From Paludibaculum sp. (GTDB lineage Bacteria; Acidobacteriota; Terriglobia; Bryobacterales; Bryobacteraceae): a DNA stretch of 64,000 nt. The DNA is taken from positions 140,128 to 204,127 of the forward strand of contig JARKQJ010000115.1 in NCBI GenBank assembly GCA_029973955.1. The letters are read 5' to 3'. Positions 43,728 to 52,262 of the stretch are shown piece after piece (within the stretch, counting starts at the first letter, position 1; the number at the start of each line of letters is the position of its first letter). Position numbers and translations under genes: made by a program. The notes under the pieces are model-generated. The model ran no database searches, was not told the DNA's origin, and saw only the letters and a list, made by a program, of their open reading frames with translations.

Positions 43728-44978
43728 CTATTTGAGGCGCGAGAGGACCAACGCCTTGAGCGCCTCACCGGCTTCCGGCGTGAAGGGCGTGACGGTGGTT
43801 TCGTAGCCGCCTTCGGGGAAGGCGGCTTTGGTGGGCAGGTAGCCGAGCCAGCCGTTGGTGTAGCCGACGTAGAAGGTGTTCCGCGCCGGGGAAGCGCGGC
43901 GCACGTCCATGGCGATCTCACAGAAGAGTTCCAGGGGTGCGGACCAGAGGGCGGTGTCCGCGTTGATGCGCAGAAAGCGCACAGGGAGGCGCACTTCGGA
44001 GCGCGGATTGAGGAAAGCGGCGAGTTCCTCGGGCCACTGGAGTCCCGCTCTGACGGGGGTTTCGAGAGTGGCTTCGGTGGGTTGGAGTTGGATGGGGAGC
44101 GCGGCCGGGGCGAGGGCGGGGAGTGCCTGGAGGATGCGATTGCCGAGCAGGACGTTGAACTCGGTGATGCGGACTTTGGAGAAGTCGTCGTAGACGGAGT
44201 AGATGGGCGCGATGTCGCCGGTGGCGCCGTTGAGGAAGAGCATGGGGGCGCCGAGTTTCTGTTCGACGTATGCGGCGACAATGCCGGGGGCGTCGCCGCT
44301 GATGAGCTGATTGCGGCCGCCGAGGACGGTGCCGTGCATGGCGTAGTTGGCGAGCAGGGCGATGGGCGTGCCGTCGGCGCGATCGAGGCGGAGGAGGCCG
44401 ACCTGGCGATCGACGGGACCGTCGGGGTTCAGGCCGAGGCGGATCCGGCCATCGACGTCGCGGGCGCGGCGGTTGATATTGGCGTTAGCGGTGGTGGTGC
44501 CGACGCTGAGGCGGGCAGGGGTGAGTTTGGAGCGGGCATCGAGAATGCCGGCGATGAGTTTCTGTTTGACGTCGCGGGCGTAGTCCCAGTCGGGTTCGTG
44601 GTCGTAACGGCCGGACAGGAAGGCCTTGGCGAGGCCGGGCGGGCCGAGTTCGGGCGCAGAGTGGGTGTGGGTGACGGACCACCAGACGTGCAAGCGGTCG
44701 ATGCCGGTCTGCTGCTGGAGTTCCTTGGAGAACTCCTCATAGAAGGTGGGGGAGAAGAGGCAGATGTCGGTGGAGACAAGGAAGAACTGCGTGCGTCCGT
44801 CGTCGAGGGCCACGATCTTGTGGAAGAGACGATCGTGGGTTCCGGTGGACTGGCGGGCGTTGTAGCCGAGCAGCCACTGCGGTTTGTCGGGGGTAATGTC
44901 GACCTTCACAGCGGCGGCCCGGAACTGTGCCTGCGCGGCAAGGCAGAGGAAGAGAGCGAGGAGTGTGCGTGCAGACAT
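43728..44978 (-). CDS. Secreted neutral/alkaline ceramidase-like protein
   Basis: This 416-residue protein has a signal peptide (residues 1-17). It matches the N-terminal catalytic domain of neutral ceramidases: FRAAAVKVDITPDKPQWLLGY, then THTHSAPE (zinc His and Glu), and LANYAMHGTVLGGRNQLISGD, which supplies later His and the conserved Ser region. FLNGATGDIAPIY follows. Full ceramidases are longer with a C-terminal immunoglobulin-like domain, absent here. Many Solibacter homologues exist with unknown substrates. It is 9 bp downstream of the aminotransferase gene, in the same direction. Confidence 0.8.
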   Translation of the reverse strand: MSARTLLALFLCLAAQAQFRAAAVKVDITPDKPQWLLGYNARQSTGTHDRLFHKIVALDDGRTQFFLVSTDICLFSPTFYEEFSKELQQQTGIDRLHVWWSVTHTHSAPELGPPGLAKAFLSGRYDHEPDWDYARDVKQKLIAGILDARSKLTPARLSVGTTTANANINRRARDVDGRIRLGLNPDGPVDRQVGLLRLDRADGTPIALLANYAMHGTVLGGRNQLISGDAPGIVAAYVEQKLGAPMLFLNGATGDIAPIYSVYDDFSKVRITEFNVLLGNRILQALPALAPAALPIQLQPTEATLETPVRAGLQWPEELAAFLNPRSEVRLPVRFLRINADTALWSAPLELFCEIAMDVRRASPARNTFYVGYTNGWLGYLPTKAAFPEGGYETTVTPFTPEAGEALKALVLSRLK

Positions 44979-44987
44979 GGTGGCGCC

Positions 44988-46295
44988 TCAGGCTTTGAGT
45001 GCGGCGGGGTAGGCTTTGCGCACGGCGGCGACGATGTCGTCGAGATCCTGACGCGTGTACTTGGGGCCGATGGGAATGCCGGCGAAGCGGGAGAGGACAT
45101 CGATGGTTCGGGGGCAGGAGGCGGCGCCGTACTGAATGGCGCGGCCGCGCGGCGAGGTCCAGGTGGGCCAGGCGGGATGGGTGGCGATCTTGTTCTCGAT
45201 GTAGGACTGGATGGGCAGGACGACGGAGCCGGCGGGGGGATTGGCCGGGACGTTTTCGGCGCGCATGAGATCGAGGAAACGATCTCGCTGGGCCTTGGAG
45301 TCGAAGCGGACGAAGACGAGGGAGCCGAGTTCGCCGGCGGGATCGGGGCGGTTGCGGAAGCGGAGGCCGGGGACCTGGGAGAGGCCTTCATAGACGCGCG
45401 CGGCGTTGGCGCGGGCGTTGGCGATGATGGAGTCGAGCTTGCGGAGTTGGGCGAGCATGACGCCGCCGGCGAATTCGCTCATGCGGAAGTTGGTGCCGAC
45501 GAAGGGGGAGAGCTTCGTGGCGCCGAGCATCTCGCTGTGCGGGGCGCGGATGCTACCGACGTCGTGGAAGCGGACGGCGCGTTCGAAGAGTTCGGGATCG
45601 GAGGAGACGATGGTGCCGCCCTCGCCGGAGGTGATGGTTTTGGACTCCTGGTGGCTATACGTGCCGAGGTCGCCCATGGAGCCGAGGCGGCGGCCCTTGT
45701 AGGAGGCGCCGACGGCTTGGGAGCAGTCTTCAATGACGCGGAGTTTGTGCTTGCGGGCGATGGCGAGGATGGGATCGAGATGGGCCGGATTGCCCTGGAG
45801 GTGGACGGCGATGATGGCTTTGGTGTTGGGGGTGATGCGGTGCTCGATGTCGGAAGGATCGAGGTTGAAGGTCTCGTCGATTTCAGCGAAGACGGGGAGG
45901 GCGCCGGCGCGGACGATGGCGGTGCAGTCAGAATGCCAGGTCCAGGCGGGGAGGATGACCTCGTCGCCAGGGCCGATCTGGAGGGCGGCCATGGCGCATT
46001 CGAGCGCGGCGGTGCCGGAGGAGACGGCCAGGGCGTAGCGGGCGCCGATCTTGGCGGCGAACTCCTTCTCGTAAGTGGCGACCTTGACGGGCATGACGCC
46101 GCGGCGGCCGGAAAAGCGGAAGGGGACGCCGGTGTCGACGACTTCATCGACCTGGGCTTTCTCGGCGGCGTCGTAGTGGAGCGGGCCCCAGTTGTCTCCG
46201 CGCAAGGGCTTTTCGCGGACGGGCGTGGCTTGCTGGGCTTGGGTGGGGGCGGCTGTGGCCGCGGCCGTGGCGGCGACGAAATTTCTGCGATTCAT
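44988..46295 (-). CDS. DegT/DnrJ/EryC1/StrS-family aminotransferase with Tat leader
   Basis: The ATG at 46295 has AGGAGAT upstream. The leader MNRRNFVAATAAATAAPTQA is twin-arginine-like. The remaining 415 residues are a full DegT fold: SSGTAALECAMAALQIGPGDEVILP, VIEDCSQAVGASYKGRRLGSMGDLGTYS, and the PLP lysine in HQESKTITSGEGG. NFRMSEFAGGVMLAQL follows. These enzymes aminate keto-sugars or act as dehydratases with PLP and normally work in the cytoplasm on nucleotide sugars. The Tat leader implies a folded, PLP-loaded protein in the periplasm. The ceramidase-like gene follows. Confidence 0.85.
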   Translation of the reverse strand: MNRRNFVAATAAATAAPTQAQQATPVREKPLRGDNWGPLHYDAAEKAQVDEVVDTGVPFRFSGRRGVMPVKVATYEKEFAAKIGARYALAVSSGTAALECAMAALQIGPGDEVILPAWTWHSDCTAIVRAGALPVFAEIDETFNLDPSDIEHRITPNTKAIIAVHLQGNPAHLDPILAIARKHKLRVIEDCSQAVGASYKGRRLGSMGDLGTYSHQESKTITSGEGGTIVSSDPELFERAVRFHDVGSIRAPHSEMLGATKLSPFVGTNFRMSEFAGGVMLAQLRKLDSIIANARANAARVYEGLSQVPGLRFRNRPDPAGELGSLVFVRFDSKAQRDRFLDLMRAENVPANPPAGSVVLPIQSYIENKIATHPAWPTWTSPRGRAIQYGAASCPRTIDVLSRFAGIPIGPKYTRQDLDDIVAAVRKAYPAALKA

Positions 46296-46327
46296 GTCGA
46301 TCTCCTGGCTCGTGGGAGCGTCCCTCA

Positions 46328-48406
46328 TTATTTCGCTGGGGACGCCGAAAGGCAAAGCGTTTCTGCAAAGGGGCAGGCGGGCTCGGAGCGGAGGGAGAGC
46401 GCACCGGTGGGGCAGGCTTCGGCGCAGCGTTGGGCAGCAGTGGTGAGCGCATCTGAAATGGTGAAGCCGAATGGTGCGGCAATGGTGGTGTCGAAGCCGC
46501 GGCCGAGTACGGCGAGCCCGAGCGGCTCGGCTTCGGCGACGGCGATGCGGACGCAGGCTTGGCAGAGGATGCACTTGCCGGGTTCATAGAGGACATAAGG
46601 GTGCGAAGCGTCGCGGGAGTACCGGCGGCGGGCGCCGGCGAAGCGCGCCGGGTTTGCCTGGTACTCCGAGGCGAGCGCGCGGAGGCGGCAGGTATCGGCG
46701 GCGGAGCAGCCGCACTGGAGGCAGCGGCGGGCTTCGTGTGTGGCCGCTTCGGAGGGGAGGCCCAGTTCGACTTCGTCGAAGGTGGACACTCGCAGGGCGT
46801 CGTCGATGCGGGGTTGAGGAGATCGGGCGGCGGATTCGATGTTGCGGAAGAGGGCCGCGCGTTCGGCGTCGTCCATGGGCGTGAGTTGGACGAATGCAGG
46901 AGAAGGTTCGCCGGTGACGTCGCGGCCCTCAAGCAGTTGGTGGATGGAGATGGCGGCGAGGCGGCCGGCGGCAACGGCGCGGACGGCGAGGTCCGCGCCG
47001 AGCACCGCGTCACCGCCGGCAAAGACGCCGGGGAGATTAGTTTCGAGCGTGGCGGGACTCACCGCAATGCCCCACGCTGTCACAGCCAGGCCTTGAGCGG
47101 CGGGAAGGGCAAGATCGACCGACTGGCCGATGGCGGCGATGACAGTGGAGCAGGCGAAGGTGACGTCAGAGCCTTCGACGGGCACGGGGCGCGGTCGGCC
47201 GCTGGCGTCGGGCGGGCCGAGCTTCATGCGGTGGCAGGCAAGGGTCAGGGGACCGCCGTTGTTTCGATGCAGAGAGAGTGGGGCGGTGAGGAATTCCATT
47301 TCGACGCCTTCGGCGATGGCGGCTTCCGCTTCGGCGAGCAGACAGGGCATCTCGTGCATGGTGCGGCGATATACGATGCGGACGCGGCGGGCGCCGAGGC
47401 GGATGGCGGTGCGCGCGCAGTCGATGGCAGTGTTGCCGCCGCCCACGACGACGACGTCGTCTCCAAGATCCGGCGGACAGCCGCGTGCGACCTGGCCGAG
47501 GAAGTCCAAAGCGGGCAGTGCGAGTTCTTCGCCGGGGCAGCGGAGGGACTGCGTGCGCTGGGCGCCGATGGCGATGAAAACGGCGGGGTGTGCTTCGCGC
47601 AATTCGGAGAGCGTGAAATCGCGGCCCCATTGTGCACCCATGCGAAGATCGGCGCCAGGGCCTTGAATGGCGGCGATTTCCGAGTCCAAAGCGGCGCGCG
47701 GCAGGCGGTAGGTGGGAATGGCGTAGCGCAGCATGCCGCCGGGGTGATGGTGCGCATCGAAGATGGTGACGCGGTGGCCGAACTGGAGCAGGTGGAAGGC
47801 GGCAGTGAGGCCGGCAGGGCCGGCACCGATGATGGCGACGGGCGTGCCGCGGGCCGGCGGCAGGGCGAGGCGCGAGTGATTGTGGTGATCGGCGGCGAAA
47901 CGGTGGAGTGCGCCGATGGAGAGACTCTGATCGTGGTCCTGGCGGCGGCAGTGCTGTTCGCAAAGTCGAGGGCAGATCCGGCCGAGGACGCTGGGGAAGG
48001 CCAGACGGCGGGTGATGACTTCGAACGCTTCGTCAGTGCCGTTGTTCGAGAGGGCATGGAGGAAGCCTGGGATGTCGAGGCCGGCAGGGCACGAGCGGGC
48101 GCAGGGGGCGATGCAATCGCCGGCGTGATCGGAGAGCAGAAGTTCAAGCGTGAGTCGCCGGAAGTCGCGCACTTCAGGGCTGGAAGTGATCACGGTCATG
48201 CCGTCTTCGGCGAGCAGTGCACAGGAGGGCAGGAAGCTGCGGCGGCCCTGGATCTGTACGGCGCAGAGGAAGCAGGAGGCGATGGGCTCCAGGCCGTCGA
48301 TGTGGCATAGAGTGGGGATCTCGATGCCGGCGAGTTGGGCGGCCTGGCGCACGGTGGAGCCCGGAGGTACGGCGACGCGCTTGCCGTCAATGGTGAGGGT
48401 CAACAT
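46328..48406 (-). CDS. NuoG-N/NfnB-like FAD/Fe-S subunit of an NAD(P)-ferredoxin complex (Stn C-like)
   Basis: This 692-residue protein uses the ATG at 48406, overlapping the NuoF-like gene by 7 bases. Residues 1-80 form a plant-type [2Fe-2S] domain (C34, C45, C48, C62). H94-C98-C102-C106 match the NuoG His-Cys cluster. C145, C149 and C153 match the GltD/NfnB cluster. A two-dinucleotide-domain flavoprotein (AIIGAGPAGL at 191-200, VVVGGGNTAIDCART) follows. C-terminal Cys (CLQCGC and CILCQAC) bind more [4Fe-4S]. This NuoG-N plus NfnB fusion with NuoE/NuoF partners is the layout of Sporomusa-type transhydrogenases (StnABC). Confidence 0.85.
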   Translation of the reverse strand: MLTLTIDGKRVAVPPGSTVRQAAQLAGIEIPTLCHIDGLEPIASCFLCAVQIQGRRSFLPSCALLAEDGMTVITSSPEVRDFRRLTLELLLSDHAGDCIAPCARSCPAGLDIPGFLHALSNNGTDEAFEVITRRLAFPSVLGRICPRLCEQHCRRQDHDQSLSIGALHRFAADHHNHSRLALPPARGTPVAIIGAGPAGLTAAFHLLQFGHRVTIFDAHHHPGGMLRYAIPTYRLPRAALDSEIAAIQGPGADLRMGAQWGRDFTLSELREAHPAVFIAIGAQRTQSLRCPGEELALPALDFLGQVARGCPPDLGDDVVVVGGGNTAIDCARTAIRLGARRVRIVYRRTMHEMPCLLAEAEAAIAEGVEMEFLTAPLSLHRNNGGPLTLACHRMKLGPPDASGRPRPVPVEGSDVTFACSTVIAAIGQSVDLALPAAQGLAVTAWGIAVSPATLETNLPGVFAGGDAVLGADLAVRAVAAGRLAAISIHQLLEGRDVTGEPSPAFVQLTPMDDAERAALFRNIESAARSPQPRIDDALRVSTFDEVELGLPSEAATHEARRCLQCGCSAADTCRLRALASEYQANPARFAGARRRYSRDASHPYVLYEPGKCILCQACVRIAVAEAEPLGLAVLGRGFDTTIAAPFGFTISDALTTAAQRCAEACPTGALSLRSEPACPFAETLCLSASPAK

Positions 48407-50187
48407 GGGCTGGCCACCTCCACGGCGTCGCAGGGGCAGATCTTGCGGCATTCGTCGCAGCGGGTGCAGAGATGGGAATCGATTTGGTAGGGGCCGTCGG
48501 ATTGAGAGGAGATGGCGCCGACGGGGCATGCGTCCGCACAGGCGTTGCAGGCGGTGCAATTGTCAGTGATGAAGTAGCGGATGAGGGCGGGGCAATGGAG
48601 GGCGGGGCAACGGCGTTCGTAGGCGTGCGCTTCGTATTCGTCCCGGAAATAGCGGAGCGTGGTGGTGACCGGGTTAGGAGCGGTTTGGCCGAGTCCGCAG
48701 AGGCTGCCGAGAGAGACGCCGTTAGCGAGGGTTTCGAGTGTGGGGAGATCGTCAGGCAGAGCAGTGCCCTGGCAAAGGCGGTCGAGGATCTCGAGCATGC
48801 GGCGCGTACCGATGCGGCAGAGGGTACAGAGGCCGCAGGATTCGGATTGGGTGAAGTGGAGGAAGAATCGGGCGACGTCGACCATGCAGGAGGCGTCGTC
48901 GAGGACGACGAGTCCGCCGGAGCCCATGATGGCGCCGGTAGTGGGGATTGCATCGTAGTCGACAGGCGTGTCAGCGAGAGAGGCGGGGATGCAGCCGCCG
49001 GAGGGGCCGCCGATCTGGACAGCTTTGAACTCGCGGCCCTGTGGCGCCCCGCCGCCGATGTCCTCGACGATCTCGCGCAGAGTGGTGCCCATGGGGACTT
49101 CGATGAGGCCGCCGCGGCGGATTTTGCCGGCGAGGGCGAAGACCTTGGTGCCCTTGCTGGAGGCGGTGCCCAGCGCACTGAAAGCGGCGGCGCCGTGGCG
49201 GAGGATCCAGGGGACGCAGGCGAGGGTTTCGACGTTGTTGATGACGGTAGGTGCGTTGCGGAAGCCGTGCTCCACCGGATAGGGCGGGCGGAGACGCGGC
49301 GTGCCCCGGCCGCCTTCGAGCGAGCGGATGAGGGCGGTCTCTTCACCGCAGACGAAGGCGCCCGCGCCTTCGCGCACGGCGAGTTTCAGAGAGAATTCGC
49401 AGCCGTGGATGTGGGGACCGAGGAAGCCGAGCTGCTCGGCCTGGCGAATGGCTTCGCGGACATTTTGGAGGGCGAGGGGATATTCGGTGCGGATGTAGAG
49501 GAAGCCTTCGGTGGCGCCGATAGCGTAGGCGGCGATCGCGAGGCCTTCGAGGACGCGGTGGGGATCTGCCTCGAGAACGAGACGATCCATGAATGCGCCG
49601 GGGTCGCCTTCGTCGCCGTTGCAGATAACGAAGCGAGGGGGGCCGGGCTGGCGGCGAGCGAGTGCCCATTTGCGGCCTGTGGGGAACCCGGCGCCGCCGC
49701 GGCCGCGGAGACCGGATTCGGTGATGATGCGGATGACGTCCTCGGGTGAGAGGTGCCGGGGGTGGTCGAGGCAGGAGGTGAGGGCCTGGTAGCCGCCGCG
49801 GGCCAGATAGTCGTCGATGCGGTGGGGATCGACGGCGCCGCAGTTCTCGAGAACGATGCGGCGCTGCTTGCTCAGGTAAGCGGCGGCGGATCCGGAGTAG
49901 GGATCGAGACGATGTTCGGCGAGCTCCGCGGTGGAGCTGGCGGAAGCGATGTGGCGGGCCAATGCGGGGGTGACGTTGGCGTATAGCGCGGTGAGGCGGC
50001 CGGATTCGAACACCTGCACGACGGGCTCGCAATGGCACATCCCGTTGCAGCCGACGGATTTGACAACGGCGTCGGGGCCGGCGGCCGCCAGCAGAGCATC
50101 CCGAACGGCTTCGGCGCCGCTGGCGATGCCGCAAGAACTGAGGCCGATGCGGAGTTCGAGTTCCGGCGGAGCCAGGTGTGTGCTCAT
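48400..50187 (-). CDS. NuoF/HydB-like FMN subunit (Stn B-like)
   Basis: This is a 595-residue protein from ATG 50187, overlapping the NuoE-like gene by 4 bases. The N-terminal thioredoxin-like [2Fe-2S] domain has C19 and a later VGCNGMCHC. The NuoF core has LRGRGGAGFPTGRKW (FMN/NADH loop) and NGDEGDPGAFMDR, followed by an SLBB-type region and ESCGLCTLCRIGT plus SLCGLG for the N3 [4Fe-4S] cluster. The C-terminus holds two ferredoxin motifs (CTACNACADACP and CTRCDECRKICPC). This is the HydB layout of bifurcating enzymes, not that of respiratory NuoF. Confidence 0.9.
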   Translation of the reverse strand: MSTHLAPPELELRIGLSSCGIASGAEAVRDALLAAAGPDAVVKSVGCNGMCHCEPVVQVFESGRLTALYANVTPALARHIASASSTAELAEHRLDPYSGSAAAYLSKQRRIVLENCGAVDPHRIDDYLARGGYQALTSCLDHPRHLSPEDVIRIITESGLRGRGGAGFPTGRKWALARRQPGPPRFVICNGDEGDPGAFMDRLVLEADPHRVLEGLAIAAYAIGATEGFLYIRTEYPLALQNVREAIRQAEQLGFLGPHIHGCEFSLKLAVREGAGAFVCGEETALIRSLEGGRGTPRLRPPYPVEHGFRNAPTVINNVETLACVPWILRHGAAAFSALGTASSKGTKVFALAGKIRRGGLIEVPMGTTLREIVEDIGGGAPQGREFKAVQIGGPSGGCIPASLADTPVDYDAIPTTGAIMGSGGLVVLDDASCMVDVARFFLHFTQSESCGLCTLCRIGTRRMLEILDRLCQGTALPDDLPTLETLANGVSLGSLCGLGQTAPNPVTTTLRYFRDEYEAHAYERRCPALHCPALIRYFITDNCTACNACADACPVGAISSQSDGPYQIDSHLCTRCDECRKICPCDAVEVASPC

Positions 50188-50678
50188 GGGTGGTGGGCGG
50201 GCTGGGTAATGGCCAACGTGGCGGAGGCTGCGTTGAGGCGGCCGGCGACACGGCCGTCGACCATCAGGACGGGCGCGAGGCTGCAACAGCCGAGGCAGGC
50301 GACTTCCTCGATGCTGAATTCGGCGTCCGGCGTGAGGTCCGAGCCGGGCGGGAGATGGAGGTCGCGCCGGAGGGAGTCCATGATGTGCTGGGCGCCGGCG
50401 ACATGACATGCGGTGCCGTGGCAGACGCGGACATGATGGCGGCCGGTGGGCGTGCGGCGGAATCGCGCATAGAAAGAGGCCGTGCCGGCGACATGCGCCG
50501 GGGTGAGGCCGGTGAGGGCGCAGACTCGGCGCAGGGCTTCGTTGGGGAGATAGCGGTAGTGGTTCTGGAGCCGCTGCAGGATGGGGATGAGCGACTCCGG
50601 AGAGCGCCCTTCCTGGGCGATGGCCTCATCGACGAAGGCCAGGTCCAGAGGGGGAGAGGGGTGGAGAATCGCGCTCAT
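50184..50678 (-). CDS. NuoE/HydC-like [2Fe-2S] subunit (Stn A-like)
   Basis: The ATG at 50678 has GGAGG 5 bases upstream. The 164-residue protein matches NuoE: RLQNHYRYLPNEALRRVCALTG, the first ligand pair CHGTACHVAG (C-x4-C), and EVACLGCCSLAPVLMVDG with the second pair (C-x3-C). The [2Fe-2S] thioredoxin-like domain is the usual partner of NuoF/HydB. It is the first gene of the operon and its TGA overlaps the NuoF-like ATG. No hydrogenase or formate dehydrogenase subunit is adjacent. Confidence 0.92.
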   Translation of the reverse strand: MSAILHPSPPLDLAFVDEAIAQEGRSPESLIPILQRLQNHYRYLPNEALRRVCALTGLTPAHVAGTASFYARFRRTPTGRHHVRVCHGTACHVAGAQHIMDSLRRDLHLPPGSDLTPDAEFSIEEVACLGCCSLAPVLMVDGRVAGRLNAASATLAITQPAHHP

Positions 50679-50789
50679 GGCGCCTCCAGCGTTGCTGGAG
50701 CAGGTGATCCGGGTCGAGGTTCGCAGCGCACACACTACCTCCTCGGTTTCCGAACGTCTCGCTGCCGCGGTCAAACGACGGGATTCACC

Positions 50790-51167
50790 TCAGCGATGGC
50801 TGATTGATGAATCCTCTTCGGCGGGCACGTGGTCATCCTGGATGAGCAAGGCGCAGATCGGGATGAAGACGTTGGCCAGGTAGGCATAGTGCAGCGGATG
50901 CGACACGATGCCCTGGTCAATCAGCCAGCCGAGCATACCCACGTTTTCATACCAGGTCTTGATGGCGACCTCGTCGTCGCGCATCGGAATATGCGGCAAA
51001 TTCACGGTGCAGACCGCGCAGATGCCTGTTTCAACTCCGTCCTGAACTGACACGAGCCGGAGGCAGGGCCTTCCATTCCGCAGATACCGGGAAAAGGAAA
51101 GCACAACCTCCTGGTGCCCATAGTGCCTGACCCGCTGATGCGCCGCCGTGCAATGCACTGGCATCAA
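50790..51167 (-). CDS. Small cytoplasmic protein, DUF4313-like
   Basis: This is a 125-residue protein from ATG 51167 (GGGAGG lies 7 bases upstream). The segment PCLRLVSVQDGVETGICAVCTVNLP and the later VAIKTWYENVGMLGWLIDQGIV resemble the 'latlTvNlp...l..geifvKtw.eNegll..L...giv' pattern of DUF4313, a family of unknown function often found on plasmids and accessory regions. It has a Cys-rich hydrophobic centre but no leader. It sits 112 bp upstream of the NuoE-like start, in the same direction, so it may share that transcript. Confidence 0.65.
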   Translation of the reverse strand: MMPVHCTAAHQRVRHYGHQEVVLSFSRYLRNGRPCLRLVSVQDGVETGICAVCTVNLPHIPMRDDEVAIKTWYENVGMLGWLIDQGIVSHPLHYAYLANVFIPICALLIQDDHVPAEEDSSISHR

Positions 51168-51186
51168 TCACCTCCCCACCCCGAAG

Positions 51187-51222
51187 CTCCCTCTATCGGA
51201 CATTGTAGTCCGAAATAGGGAG
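51187..51222. promoter_or_regulatory. 15-bp imperfect dyad between the DUF4313-like and lactonase genes
   Basis: Two 15-base arms (51187-51201 and 51208-51222) pair at 13 of 15 positions around the hexamer ATTGTA. The inner six bases, TCGGAC and GTCCGA, are perfect. On the minus strand the centre reads ACTACA-A-TGT, resembling half of the BlaI/MecI operator. The same hexamer on the minus strand is TACAAT, a good -10 for the gene at 51167. A repressor bound here could block both divergent promoters. Confidence 0.55.
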
Positions 51223-51224
51223 AA

Positions 51225-51254
51225 TGAACAGAGTTTTTGAGGCGCGTATATAAT
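51225..51254 (+). promoter_or_regulatory. Sigma-70-like promoter of the lactonase gene
   Basis: TGAACA (51225-51230), an 18-bp spacer and a perfect TATAAT (51249-51254) precede the ATG at 51315. The first hexamer read on the other strand (TGTTCA) lies 17 bp from TACAAT at 51207-51202, so the divergent promoter may share it. Confidence 0.5.
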
Positions 51255-51314
51255 CTGCGGGCCGCATGAACAGGCATGTGTCAGTGACGCGATCAGGTGG
51301 TAGATTGGCTTGTC

Positions 51315-52262
51315 ATGAGCGGACTGCGGCGAAGAGAAGTGCTGGGCGGAGCGTTGGGGGTGACGGCGATCGGGGCGGATGACAGGATTCCAATCATCGA
51401 CTGTCACATCCACCTGTTCGACCAGACGCGGCCGCAGGGCGCGCCTTATTCGGGGGGCGGACGCAACCGCGAGCCGGCGCTGCCAGCGAGATATAAGAGG
51501 CTGGCTGCGCCGCTTGGAATCGTGGGGGCGATCGAAGTGGAGGCGAGCCCCTGGATCGAAGACAACCTGTGGGTGCTGGAGGTGCTGGAGCCGGAGCCGA
51601 TGATGCTGGGGACCATCGGTAACTTGCAGCCGGAGAAGCCGGAGTTTCGCGAATACCTGGAGCGGTATCGCCGGAACAAGCTGTTCCTGGGGATCCGGTA
51701 CGGGAACCTGTGGGGCTACAGCCTGGTGCAACAGGTGAAGAACCCGGTGTTTGTCGAGGGCCTGAAACTGTTGGCGCAAGCGGGGCTGGTGATGGACACG
51801 GCGAACCCGCGCGCAGACCTGCTGGAGGCGGTGCTGCGCGTGAGCGAACTGGCGCCCGGGCTGCGGGTGGTGGTGGACCATCTGCCGGGCATGCTGTTTC
51901 GCGAGGGGATGAGTGCCGAAACGGCGAAGCTGCTGCGGGAGCTGGCGGCGCGTCCGCAGGTTTACATCAAAGTGTCGGCGGCGATGAGAATGGAGGCCGG
52001 CAAGGCGATGCTGGATGCGGCGGTGTACCAGCCGGTGTTCGACCAGATCTTCGAGACATTTGGGGAGGACAAACTGATCTTCGGCAGCGACTGGCCAAAT
52101 GCGGATGCGGTGGACAACCTGCCCGCGATCGTTCAGATCGCGAAGGACTACTTCCTGAAGAAGGGACGGGCGGCGGCGGAGAAGTACTTCTGGAAGAACT
52201 CAGTGGCGGCGTACCGATGGGCGCCGCGCGAGGCGGGCCAGCCGCGCCTCAGGCTCGGGTGA
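51315..52262 (+). CDS. COG3618-type amidohydrolase (sugar lactonase-like) with Tat leader
   Basis: ATG 51315 begins MSGLRRREVLGG, a twin-arginine leader; an in-frame GTG at 51297 is possible. The 315-residue TIM-barrel protein has IIDCHIHLFDQT (H31-x-H33 metal motif), LGTIGNLQPEKPEF, FLGIRYGNL, LRVVVDHLPGM (metal His) and IFGSDWPNAD (catalytic Asp). This order fits the amidohydrolase-2 subgroup that includes L-fuconolactone and L-rhamnonolactone hydrolases. Such an enzyme would open a sugar lactone to the acid used by the dehydratases downstream. Its 3' end overlaps the DUF362 gene by 14 bp. Confidence 0.8.
   Translation: MSGLRRREVLGGALGVTAIGADDRIPIIDCHIHLFDQTRPQGAPYSGGGRNREPALPARYKRLAAPLGIVGAIEVEASPWIEDNLWVLEVLEPEPMMLGTIGNLQPEKPEFREYLERYRRNKLFLGIRYGNLWGYSLVQQVKNPVFVEGLKLLAQAGLVMDTANPRADLLEAVLRVSELAPGLRVVVDHLPGMLFREGMSAETAKLLRELAARPQVYIKVSAAMRMEAGKAMLDAAVYQPVFDQIFETFGEDKLIFGSDWPNADAVDNLPAIVQIAKDYFLKKGRAAAEKYFWKNSVAAYRWAPREAGQPRLRLG

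Noticed and set aside
44082..46589. 835-residue open frame on the + strand
   Set aside because: It is antisense to the ceramidase-like and aminotransferase genes, whose motifs are intact. Its own sequence is a Gly/Asp/Val/Ala-rich string with no recognisable domain.
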